This document shows, one piece after another, positions 46,906 through 57,809 of a stretch of DNA of 64,000 nucleotides. This DNA comes from Aptenodytes patagonicus (Eukaryota; Chordata; Aves; Sphenisciformes; Spheniscidae): NCBI RefSeq assembly GCF_965638725.1, contig NC_134950.1, positions 3,286,101-3,350,100 on the forward strand, in the 5' to 3' direction. The notes beneath the pieces were generated by a model. It ran no database searches. It saw nothing but the letters and a program-made list of their open reading frames with translations, and was not told the DNA's origin. Both the position numbers and the translations under genes were made by a program. The stretch's first letter is position 1. Each line of letters begins with the position of its first letter.

Positions 46906-48055
46906 TGTATTGGTTTGCATGGCAAGGTTTTGGTAGCGCGGAGGCTACAGGGGTGGCTTCTGTGAGAAGCTGCTAGAAGCTTCCCCTGTGTCCGATAGAG
47001 CCAATGCCAGCCGGCTCCAAGACGGACCCGCCGCTGGCCAAGGCCGAGCCAGTCAGCGATGGTGGTAGTACCTCTGGGATAACATATTTAAGAAGGGGGA
47101 AAAAAAAAGTCCTGCGCAACAGCAATTGCAGCCGGAGAGAGGAGTGAGAATATGTGAGAGAAACAACTCTGCAGACACCAAGGTCAGTGAAGAAGGAGGG
47201 GGAGGAGGTGCTCCAGGCGCCAGAGCAGAGATTCCCCTGCAGCCCATGGTGAAGACCATGGTGAGGCAGGCTGTCCCCCTGCAGCCCATGGAGGTTAACA
47301 GTGGAGCAGATATCCACCTGCAGCCCATGGAGGACCCCATGCCAGAGCAGGTGGATGCCCGAAGGAGGCTGTGACCCCGTGGAGAGCCCGTGCTGGAGCA
47401 GGCTCCTGGCAGGACCTGTGGCCCCATGGAGAGAGAGAAGCCCACGCTGGAGCAGGTTTTCTGGCAGGACTTGTGACCCCGTGGGGGACCCACACTGGAG
47501 CAGTCTGTTCCTGAAGGACTGCACCCCGTGGAAGGGACCCGCGCTGGAGCAGTTAGTGAAGACCTGCAGCCCTTGGCAAGGACCCACGTTGGAGAATTTT
47601 GTGGAGGACTGTCTCCCGTGGGAGGGACCCCACGCTGGAGCAGGGGAAGAGTGTGAGGAGTCCTCCCCTGAGGAGGAGGGAGCAGCAGAGACGATGTGTG
47701 ATGAACTGACCACAACCGCCGTTCCCCATCCCCCTGCGCCGTTGGAGGGGAGGAGGCAGAGAATTTGGGAGTAAAGTTGAGCCCGGGAAGAAGGGACAGG
47801 TGGAAGGAAGGTGTTTTAAGATTTAGTTTTTCTTTCTCATTGCCCTACTCTGATTTGATTGGCAATAAATTAAACTAATTTCCCCAAGTTGAGCCTGTTT
47901 TGCCCATGACGGTAATTGGTGAGTGATCTCTCCCTGTCCTTATCTCGGCCCACGAGCCTTTCATTATATTTTCTCTCCCCCGTCTGGCTGAGGAGGAGGA
48001 GTGAAAGAGTGGCTTTAGTGGGCACCTGGCATCCAGCCAGGGTCAACGCACTACA
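46906..48055 (+). mobile_element. Solo LTR of an endogenous retrovirus, long modular type, plus strand
   Basis: The element runs from TGTATTGGTTTGCATGG to GGGTCAACGCACTACA, with TG...CA termini. Flanking 5-mers AAATC (46,901-46,905) and AAACC (48,056-48,060) match at four of five positions, consistent with a mutated target-site duplication. Within it are a TATA-like TATTTAAG (47,085-47,092), an AATAAA signal (47,864-47,869), and a U5-like end rich in CTTATCTC, TTCTCTCCCCCGTC and GGCACCTGGCATCCAGCC blocks. At about 1.15 kb it is long for an LTR because of an internal modular repeat. No retroviral coding sequence adjoins it. Its 3' part resembles that of the LTR at 21,386-21,975, suggesting related families. 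Confidence 0.85.
47237..47650 (+). repeat. Modular tandem repeat inside the LTR
   Basis: About nine diverged modules of 39-55 bases, starting near 47,237, 47,279, 47,318, 47,369, 47,415, 47,470, 47,519, 47,563 and 47,609. Each has a CTGCAGCCCATGGAGG-like block (variants CTGTGACCCCGTGGAG and CTGCACCCCGTGGAAG), then a variable part, then GCTGGAGCAG. The array lies between the TATA-like box and the polyadenylation signal, so it would be in the transcribed R or leader part of the LTR. The phase is largely kept in threes, which leaves open frames on both strands. There is no evidence that these are translated. Confidence 0.75.
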
Positions 48056-51000
48056 AAACCCTACCGAGGGGGTTTGAGGCTTCGTGCACGAGACCTTGCA
48101 AAACTCTGCCCTCAGGGTGATGGCTGGGAGCCTGCTCAGATACAGGAAGAGCTGCCAGGTGTTTGCTTTCCCCCCAGGAGTGGTAATTTCTCGCCTTGGG
48201 GTCTCATTTCCCCCACCCGTTCTTTTCCCTGCCACATTCAACAGCTTTGCTGTGGGTTTTCTTTGCACGTGGATGCCTTTTTGCGCTTTCTTTGGAAGCT
48301 CTGTGCTTATTCCTGGTGATGCTGAGACGCTGGTTTGCCCGACCCTGTTTGAACCCCTGCCTTCTCCTTGGCAGGCGGAGCTCGGCTGGTACCTTTGATG
48401 GAAAGGAAGATGCTCCAGGTGCCATCACTCACCAGCTCCTTACTTCCTCCAAGTTTTCCTTTAGTTAAGAACCTATTTTTCTTTATTTTTTTTTTCATTC
48501 TGCCTAATCTAAACGGCATCAGCGTGTGTCCATTTGAGGCAGGATTTTATATTCCCCTGCAGTGTCCTTCTGTCATGCCATGCCCTCATTAAACGACATG
48601 TAAATTGGCATCATCGAGGAGGAGCTGGGCTCTGCAGTTATTAGCAGGATTATTCTCATCTCCCACCGTTTCCAGCAAAGCTGCTCGGCTGGTATAACGC
48701 AATTCCCCCTAATGCTCGTCTCTGCTGTCGGGGAGAGCGATGCTAATTCGGCACTGAGGATCAGCAGCAGATACTGGGAGGAAACCAGCAGACCCCATCG
48801 CATCTTGCCACGTTAAGTGATTTCTGATGTTGAGCTCCTCTTCTCCAAGCCATGGTTGTTTAGTACATCACGTTGGGCATTAACTTTCCACTCTGAGTCT
48901 TTTCCGAGCAGCCTGTGGGCTCCTTGGCAGCTGCAGCTGCAGCTCCAGCATGGGAGTGCATTGTGTCCTGCGCTTGTCGGTGATATCACTGGTTTTGCTT
49001 TTTGCGTCATATTTTCTTGCCACCTAAATCAGCATCCACGTCTTCCAGCACTCATGGTGGGTGCAGCTGGGCATTTTCTCCCTGCAGTCGATCTTCCACA
49101 TTCCTCTCTCCCCATTTATTTGATTTCTCGCTGTATTTAAAGCCAGGGGTGGTCAGTGCGTGTTTTGCAACCTTCTGCTCCTGTTATTCATTTCTTAGAA
49201 ATGAAGGGGAAGGAACCACAAGCAATAAAGAGCCTGAGGTTTGAGGACTGCCTGTTTATTTGTCAAAGCTAGAAATGCAGTGGCTGAAGAGGACAAGAGG
49301 AAATCCTCAGTGCAAATGTACCTCAATTAAATTCAGGCTTGCGTAAGTCGAAACTGGGGGCGGGGGGGGGGGCATAGCCATAGCAGCTGGAGGGGGGGGA
49401 TTTCCTCCCGCTGCAGTTCTAGGTGGAAGTGTTACCACTGCCATTACTGCAAATAACATCTTAAGTTTTGCCTTTTGCACCTCATTTTTGCACCCCCCAG
49501 GCTGGCTTTCGTGTACCATGCCCAGCTGGTGCTGGGGGAGCAGTGCTGCCCATCTCGGTGGCATCTTCGCACCCCTTGCGGTGGGATTGCACGCGGCTGG
49601 TGGCAAGTGGGTGGCTGTAAACCAGCCCTAGGGATGCAAATGCTGGCCAGGAGGCTGAGGCCGGCCATTAGCTGCTGGGGGGAGGGGATGAGGAGCAGCA
49701 GGACGGCTCAGACGCCAAAGCCGAAGATGCTCTGAAGCCCAAAAAGGACAAAAATAGGTATCCAGCTCCTTAAAGAGGGTTGAGGACTGCTTAAGATCTT
49801 CTCTTTCGGAAGCAGCAATTACCAGATGAAAGGGAACATCTTCAAGCAGGCGTTTTGGAGCATCTGTTTTGAATTTCACACATGTGTTTGGGGAATCGGG
49901 GAAGGCTGCTCGCTGGGTTGATGGCTGGGCAAGGCGGAGGGTGTCCTTCAGGGGATACGGCTGGTTGCTTACGAAATGCGTTTTGACACCAGGAGCGATT
50001 TCCACATCTCTCCTCCTTTTCCGACTGCGTTGTCAATAACTTTCCAAAGCGCTAATGCTGGGCACGAGATGGATTTCTGCTCGCGGGAGGGCAAGGGGCC
50101 ATGTCTGCATGAAGCGGCGAGTGGGGGGATGTGCATGTGGTTTTCTTTTTCCGTTTTGCCCCTCCTCGCTACAGAGAAGGCATTGGCATGTAATTACCAC
50201 CGGCTTTAATCCAGCCAGACCAACTGTCTTTCTGGCAAACGCAAATACAATAGGAGCCAAAGGTTATTGCACGCCCTAAATAAAACCATTGCAGCCCCGG
50301 GGCCTCACCCAAGCCCAGTCCGCAAAGCGTCCAGGACCGGCTTGGTTCAGCTTTCCTGAGCCTGGAAGACTTGGTTTGATGGTAATGACCCATAACTTTT
50401 TTTTTCCTTAGTTTCCCCCTGCAAAGCCACCTGCACGCTTGTGGCCACCGCGGCACCTGCCAGGAGCAGCACATCTGGCTGGTGTTAGCGAGTCCTCCAC
50501 GTGATGCACTTGGTTCAGGGTTTTCTTGCTAAAATTATTAGTGGCTTTAATTGAATCCAGAGGCGGGTGAAGGCGCGTTACGCGGACGCGCGCCGCCGGC
50601 AGGCGTGCACGGCTCAGCCTGGCGCGTGGCTGTGACCGGCGTCCTCGCAAACCGCTGCCAGACGCAACCCGATGTCCTGCCCATCGGTGGGATGGACGGA
50701 GATGTCAGGCACCACGCAAGGTCCCGCTTGGCCTGGAGGAGCCATCCAGGAGCCAGTGTATCCCACCGGGCTTTTTTTCCAGCTACTGCTCTGAACTGAG
50801 ATTTACTCCGAAACCCAGAGGATTTAACTTTCTATCCCTGAGCAAATACAGCCCGAAGTGATGCAAATGCATGACCTCACCCAAATCTCAAGAAGTAAAT
50901 ATTGCATCACACTGAGTGTGCTGTATCCTTTGCCCCAGTCTGAGAAGCTCTGCCCGAGTCCACCCTGCTGCAGGGACAAGCCAGGCCAGGGAGGAGGTAT

Positions 51001-52781
51001 ACGGTGGGAAAGGCTTTCTCCTCGCCACTCAGTTTAATTATTGGTGTCTCAGCGTTTGCAATGTGATGGACACTGGTCCTGCCCTGATGCAAGGCTGCTC
51101 TGGCCGCCGGCGTCCCCTCAGAGCTGCCGGCAGGGAGGAATTGGGTTTCACAACCCATCTTTCCAGGCTCCCACAAGATTACTGGAGGGAGAGGAATGTG
51201 CCAGAGAAAATATCCCAACTGCTGTTAAAAGGCACAGCTTTCTCTGCCCCTTTCTGGGACAGCCGTTCCTCCACCACACCAGACCCCCCCCCTCTGGCTG
51301 GCAGCACCCGCTGGAGCCACCCCCATGTCACCTCCCCGTGTCACCTTTGCCCTCCTGGCCTCCCCTTCATGTACAAATAATTGCAATTGTGATAAGCAGG
51401 CTCTTTTATGAAGAAATTCTTTGCTTTTCCCTCACAGTGCTCCTGGGACAGAGCTCAGTCACTTTCTATCTGGACAATAAATCTCCAGGATCTCCAGGAC
51501 ACACCCTCCACGCAAGGCAGTAACGCCTCTTAAATAATGGGCCTGCCAGATGCTTGTTCTGTCTGGGTGAAGAGCATGCCAGCCAGTTGCAGCATCTGTA
51601 AATCATTTGCCAGGAGAGCCCAGACAGCGCGGGAGTCTCAGTCGAATCCCTTTTGGCCAACCCTTTAGAATCACGGTGAAGGTTTCTGGGCTACCCGGAG
51701 CGGAAACATCTGTGAGCTGCAGCAGGTCCTGGGGTGAAAGATGCATCCCACACATCTCAGGAGGAAGGTGGAGAACTCTTCCTCCTTGGTCCTTCTGCTT
51801 CTGAAAGGTGTGAAATCCTTGCCAGGCAGAGGCTAAGGTAGTCCATTTTCTTGATCCCACTCTGCGTCTGCTGTTGCTTCAAAATGCTGGGAGCATCAGA
51901 TGGTGAGATGTGGTCCTGGGCAGTGGAGGGCACTGGGGAAGCTTGAACTGGTTTGGGGGTCATCTCCTCCTGGGTGATGGGACATGGAAAAGGCTGAAAG
52001 TGGGGGTGGCTTTCTCTGACGTGCCTTCTCTGTTGGGTCTTTCGGAGCTCCACAACCCCAGTCCACACGTTTTGCCTCCAGCAAGAACACCTACAAGTTC
52101 TCCGCAGAAGATCTCATTGCATCTGGGGGTGATGGCTGAGCCGTTGCACTTGCCCTGGTTTCTCTCCCAGGCTAGTTACAAGCCTCTTGGACTCTCTCAG
52201 GCAGCTTTGGCAGGTGCTCTGCTTTTCTAGCTCCAGCGCTGGGGAGCCCCAGCCACAACCATAGTGTCTTTCCCCAGCTATTAGAAAGCGGTTACGCTCT
52301 TTGCATGTCTTTTCATTGCCGGAAGCTGGTAAGTGGACGGGTCCTACACAAATAAACTTCTCAAGGGCAGGGAGTCAAAATATCCCTGGGCTTGTTTGGT
52401 GGAAAAAGGTTAACCAGCATGAAGTCTATGAATTGCTGCTGACCCGACTTTGTTGACAAAATACGGTGTTATTAATTGGAGTTGCAGGCAAACTGCCTGA
52501 GGATGTTTAGAAGGAGCTTGTCTATCACAAGGGCCGAGATCTCCCTGGGAGGAGATCTGTCTGGGCTCTTCAGAGATGCACCTAGGGTCTTGGCCATGGC
52601 TCTGGTTTGGGGTTTTGTTGCTGAGGATGAGGTGTGTAGGGGTCTCAGTCTCCCACAGTGGCCACGGAAGCGTGGGAATTCACTGACAGCGGAGCTGCGG
52701 CAGTCAGAGGACAGGAGCCCACCAAGAAGCCAGGCACCAGGTGACTCCTTTAGGGTGAGCTGAAACAGTCTCTTTTATCTA
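48056..52781. other. Presumed intron sequence, no exon recognised
   Basis: No gene is seen. G- and C-rich runs occur near 49,357-49,372 and 49,391-49,400. A small CpG cluster (50,571-50,660) is listed separately. Frames up to 160 codons lack any family resemblance. Confidence 0.5.
50571..50660. promoter_or_regulatory. Small CpG-dense cluster
   Basis: Within about 90 bases there are more than a dozen CG dinucleotides, e.g. GGCGCGTTACGCGGACGCGCG followed by CCGCCGGCAGGCGTGCACGG. The flanks are ordinary. It is too short for a standard CpG island, but such spots can mark alternative promoters, poised enhancers or CpG-rich protein-binding sites. No exon or splice signal was found with it. Confidence 0.3.
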
Positions 52782-52870
52782 GTTGAAGATGTCCCTGCTC
52801 ATTGCAGGGGGGTTGGACTAGGTGTCCTTTAAAGGTCCCTTCCAATACAAACTATTCTATGATTCTGTGA
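52782..52870 (+). mobile_element. CR1 LINE 3' tail fragment
   Basis: A 5'-truncated CR1 of about 90 bases: GTTGAAGATGTCCCTGCTC, then GGGGGGTTGGACTAGGTG, then AAAGGTCCCTTCCAATACAA and a terminal ATTCTATGATTCTGTGATGA. The GAAGATGTCCCTGC and GGGGGGTTGGACTAG blocks match those of the copy at the right edge of the window, so this is a different CR1 subfamily from the three at 7.7-20.1 kb. Confidence 0.92.
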
Positions 52871-55800
52871 TGACTATAGAGAGATTCCTGGGTCCCTAAA
52901 TTCAGGTTTCTGCTTTCAAGCTGAATCCTACCCTTAGCATCATAGCCTGGGCAGGAGCAACAGCTTCATGGTGAAGGTGAAGTTCAGGAGTGTGACCTGT
53001 GCTGCTCCCAGCATGGTCCTAAATCTCAGCAGCTAGTAACCGCTGCATTGGCATGGGAGATGCTCACTGTCACCCTGCCGTTCCCCCAGCCCAGTGGCTT
53101 ATTTTAGACTGTGGCAGGGCAGTGGTCGGTACATGGCCCTGGGTGCCATCGCAGCATTTCAACTGGAGAAGAGCCACCATCGTGGCAGCCGAGCCCAGCA
53201 AGCTCCAGAGCCGGCTGGCAAGTTTGTTCACAGCCTCTCACAGCAGCGCGTGATGAACAGCTTGCTTTGCTCGGCCTGGAAGCGAGCAGAAAACGCACGT
53301 TGGCGCCGGCCCAAGACAGAAGCTATGGGAATCCTCCTCGACAGCGTGACAGCAAACGCTTGTCTTGAGCGGGGCCACTGCTGGGAGGCTCTCACCCAAC
53401 AAGCCCACGGCGAAACCCGTCCCGTTGCAGGAAGAGCTGGCCTTGGGTTGCGAGGTTTCCTGCACCTGTGTGACTAAGCACACTGGAAAGCACCTTCGGT
53501 GCGTGCCAGGGTGGTGGAAATTGGGCTGCCAGCAAAGAAACATGCCAGTGCGTGTTCCGCCATGCTTTGAGGAGGTGGGTAGCGCCTAGTGGAGGCGGGC
53601 AAAGGGGCTGTGCCCTTTCCTCAGTTTCCCTAAAAGGCTGACAAACACCTCCAAGGTAAGGTCAGCCACATTTAGATGGAGCCTTATATGGGTGAAAGGT
53701 GCTTCTCAAGGGCTGCCAGGTCCCGTAGCCCCACAGCTGAAGCCCCCTCTCCTGCAATGCTCAGCCTTGCCTAACTGAAGTTGTCCTATGCAAACATGAT
53801 CTGGGAGAGCCAACGGGAGCAAGATCCATATGCCTGTTCCCCTTGTGCAGCCTCTCAGCACGGTCTTGCCCAGAGTGAAGTGGCCACGGGTGGAGCAGTC
53901 CGTCAGGCAGGAGTTCGGAGTGGCTTGACTGTTCTCCGCAGAGCAGCCATGGCAAGCGGCCCACGTTTCACAAGTGGGGTTTTCCCATCAGGCTCTCCAG
54001 CTGCTATAAATAACAGGAAATGTTTTGTCGTTTTCTGTTCCGGAGAAGGTCAGGAGCTGGATTCTGTGGTCTTCAGAGATTTAATGAGGTTGGAGATTTA
54101 TGTGGTATACCCAGAAGTCCCCCCGGGCAGCCTGCCTGGGGCCATTTGGTTCCTTGGATGGAGAAGCCTTGAATGCCAGCCTTTGACAAAGTTACCTTAG
54201 CCACCCTTTATGAGATGTCAGGTCCTGCTAAATCCTTCACGTGCTCTTCATCTCTGAGGCCAGATGTTATCTCTTGGATTGCTGCAGAACCCACTCATGA
54301 GAGGTTTGAACCATCCTTTGTCTGCGGTAGGAAAAGCTTCCACCATGGATCCCAGGATGGACACAGAGACACCAGCCACTGGTCTCGTGAGCTTGCTGGG
54401 AGCTCATCTTGCAGCTTCCCTGACTCGTCAGCACTTGGTATTCCGCTCACAGTGGGCAAATTCCTAAAATTTTATTTTTGCCTTCTCCATCAAGGAAGGC
54501 TGGTCCTTCCTGAATCTCCCCTGGGACTGATGGACCAGCTGTTTGACTCCTGATGGCCATACCATTGCATTTACCATTGCGTTCCTGCCGCAGGGGAACA
54601 AAGAGTCCCCAGCAAATGGCAGAAGACTCTAAGCAGCCCTCAGTGCAAACTGATTTTCTAGCTTTTATTCAAATTAGAATATTCACCTTGCAGTATCCTC
54701 CCAAACCAATACTCAGTCAAGCTTGAGATGAAACTACCCATGCAGTGCTCTGCCATCTCCATTATTGGGGTGTGCTCCTTGTGCCTGTCTCTTTCAGCCA
54801 GTAGAATCCTACCAAAGCTCTGGTTCTTCAAGGTTCCTTCCTCCATCTTCATAGCTAGGACTTTGGTTAAAACCATGGTGCCAAGGGGTGGTTGGAAAGG
54901 TCCTAAGGCATAAGAATGGTCTCAGCAGAAACAGATCAAAATAACCTCTTTCCAGTGCAATTGATGTATGCACACCAAGGCCAGGAGCTATCCTACCATA
55001 CCTCTTAAATTAGGGAGGTGACTGCCCCATGCTCCCGCCATAGTTAGTATAAGGGATGGGGAGATACCTCCAGAAGTTGATGTGCTCCGCAGACATGGCA
55101 ACTGCCCTTTCTCTCTCCGTTAATTAGAGAGGGAACAAAGTGCAAAGCCTGAAGGGTGCTTGTCTGGGTCTAGCTGGCGTGGAAGAAAGTCATGCACACC
55201 TTCTCTGGCTGGTGGCAGCGATGGGTCTCCATTGGGGTCATATTATTTCCCATTGGGCATCCCCAGCTCCTCTCCTCATGGTTTACCCGGCTTGTGCTTG
55301 TGGCAGGATGGAATCCCAAGAAATCAAGCAGGAGGATCCAGCCCCAGGAGTTTGCTCTGACATCTCGACAGCTTTTCTGGGTCATGGAGAGCCGCAAGCA
55401 TCAGGTCTGTGCCGCCTGTCACCCCAGCAGCCACACAGGGAGGAGGCAGGGCCGCTGTCTGCCGCCTCTCCCATTTCCCCAGCAGATGCAGGAATGCTTT
55501 GATGTCTGCTCCCCCGGCCCCGAGCGCCCAGCACCAGGATTAACCACCAGTCAGACCCCTCCACCACCTCCAAATAAATCTCCTAAACTCAGGCAAGGAG
55601 GGGTCCTGGCATTCTCCTCTTGCAAAATAACGGTTAAAAATAGCTTCTCCCCTTGCACCTGCCCCTCCAAAGCTAAGACTGTGTTTTATTTTTACAACCC
55701 AGATTTCCTGGTGGTTGGCTCCTCTCCTGGGGCATAGAGGACAGGGACAAATAGAAAAATTACCCGTCTCAATGGTGCAAAGAAGGTAGGCAGCGTGGAA

Positions 55801-56119
55801 GGTGCTCATGTACGCATGGGTTGGAAGGAACCCTTCCCACCCAAACCTTTCCTTCCTGTAATCTCATGCTTCAAAACCAAGGCAAAAATGCAGCTCCAGG
55901 GATGGTCCTTAGGAAAAATACCATCTTTTGATCCTTTTTGCCTTTTTTTAGACACCCCTTCAAGGGATGGGAGGGCTGCAAAAATTGAAAATGGAATTGC
56001 ATGTTTGTGAGAGTGTTATATCTGTCTGTAAAGGTTTTTCTGGGTCTAAGTTAGCATCCCCTGCGCAGATCTCTGAAGCGGCGAAGGAAGCCTGGCTCAG
56101 CCCCGATTAAATGGTTTCA

Positions 56120-56450
56120 GTGAGGCTGAATTATTTTTTGTAAAAGCCTGTGTGTTTACATTTCATAAGCTTATTTTAAAACACATCTGTATCCAAGAGC
56201 AGGCTTATTTATAAGGTAGAATAGACCGCTGTGTCCTTACCTGACTTAAGTGTCAAGGAAGCAGCTTTTTTTTACTTTTTACAAGCACAGTTTAAAATAA
56301 AATACTGGTTTGTTGCACGCCAGTGAATCTGCCCAAGAGGAGGTCAGGGCAAGGTCTTGTTTTCTGACTGTAAAAAGCTATTTTGCTTGTTTATGGAGCT
56401 TCCTCTTGCCAGCCGTCATTTTAGGTTAATCTGTTAATGACAGCTATAGG
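56120..56450. promoter_or_regulatory. Candidate conserved non-coding element
   Basis: About 330 bases of AT-rich complex sequence contrast with the GC-richer flanks. Blocks include GTGTTTACATTTC (forkhead-like), CTTATTTATAAGG, AGACCGCTGTGTCC (near Runx-like), ACCTGACTTAAGTG and TTAATCTGTTAATGACAGC (containing a homeodomain core and a TGACAG Meis/Pbx-like core). There is no repeat or coding signature. This is inference from composition and motifs only. Confidence 0.25.
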
Positions 56451-57759
56451 TAAAAAAACCTCATTTCTATCCCCCAGAGTCCTGGCAAGCCTGCATTGCC
56501 AAAATCCAAAACTAGACAGGCTTCCCAGTGAACGGCATTTGGGAACTTTCCATCGGTAAAGCAGGATTTGCTGGGTGACCCTTTCAGCCCAGGCCTTGGC
56601 AAGGTTTCTGGCTTCAAATCCCCCAGGGAAATACATGAGAAAGCCTTTTGCAGGGGGATCTTGGCATTTTCTGCTTCCCCCAGGGGAAGGATTTTATTCT
56701 TTATTCTTGGTTTTAACATATGAACTGGCAACACACCAGCCCGGTGGCAGGAAGCTGAGGAGCACCTTATGGTGGTGAAGAAAGGCTTCAGGTGGATGTT
56801 GAAGTATGGTGAGTTGTTAAATGGGGACCTTAACGGCAGGACAGGGAGGGCAAGGAGAGCCCCAAGGCACTGCTGATTTACACAAAACCAAAGCGAAGCT
56901 TTGACGTATGTATAGGACGTACAATTCATCTTGCAGAAGGGACAAAAGGCCCGTACATGTTTTTATGCCTATGCTCGGAGATACTTTTCTGCTTCTAGCA
57001 AGCTTCCATGAAGCACGTGGGCCTGATGGGTATGAAGATGAAGACCTAGGAGGCAGGGAGGTGAGCAGATGCCATTTATACCCAGGAAAGAGCTGAAGCA
57101 GACATGGTGTGAGGGACAGTTTTCCATCCAGCAGAGCTGTAAACCAAAGCCCTGACCACTGGTGGTTATTTAAAGACTCCCGCGGCGCTTCCTGCGATGG
57201 GAAGGTGCTTGGCCTACATTCAGGCTGGGCGACTGCTCTCTGCAAAGCCAAATAAACAGCAGCCACTTGAACTTTCCACCTTGCGGGCTCGGCCGGATGC
57301 CTCGTTCCCGGGCCACGACCGGGCACAGCGCCTCAGACAGGCTTTGCAGACAAGCCTTCATGGAGGATTCGGGGTGATGACCACGTTTTGGTGTTGAGGG
57401 GTGCTTTTCCCATCGCATGAAAGACCCCAAGGGAAGAGTTTGGTGCTGCTTGGAGCTGAGAGGGGACATCTGGGTAGGGAGGTCTCCAGGATGGGCTGGG
57501 ATGCCCTACGTGTGGGTCCCTGTCCTTCGGTGACCTTGGGCAGGGTAAAGAGAGAGGACATTATAACCTTTAACGCTAGACATGTGCTTTAGATGCTAAA
57601 TTTCCTGCGAGGAGCACAATCCAAGTAGCCAGGAACAGGAATCTCTTCCGTCCATCAAGGCATGTCAGGAACGCGTGAGTACGGTGACCGTCTCATCTGC
57701 AGGATGTCCATGAAGGTGCCAAGGCATTGATGGTGAGATGCCCATGGTGATGCTTTATC

Positions 57760-57809
57760 GGTTGGGGAGGTTGGAGGTGGTCCCTTCCAACCTCAACCCT
57801 TCGGTGACA
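57760..57809 (+). mobile_element. Possible CR1 3' tail remnant
   Basis: GGTTGGAGGTGGTCCCTTCCAACCTCAACCCTTCGGTGA follows the order of the last CR1 UTR blocks (TTGGAC...GGTCCCTTCCAACCTCAACCATT, then the octamer), with the final octamers degenerate. Only about 50 bases support it. Confidence 0.5.

Noticed and set aside
55192-55737. 181-codon plus-strand frame.
   Set aside because: No family resemblance and several overlapping alternatives on both strands.
55806-55850. GGTTGGAAGGAACCC stretch as another CR1 tail.
   Set aside because: Only about 20 bases match, with no octamer tail and no other block in order.
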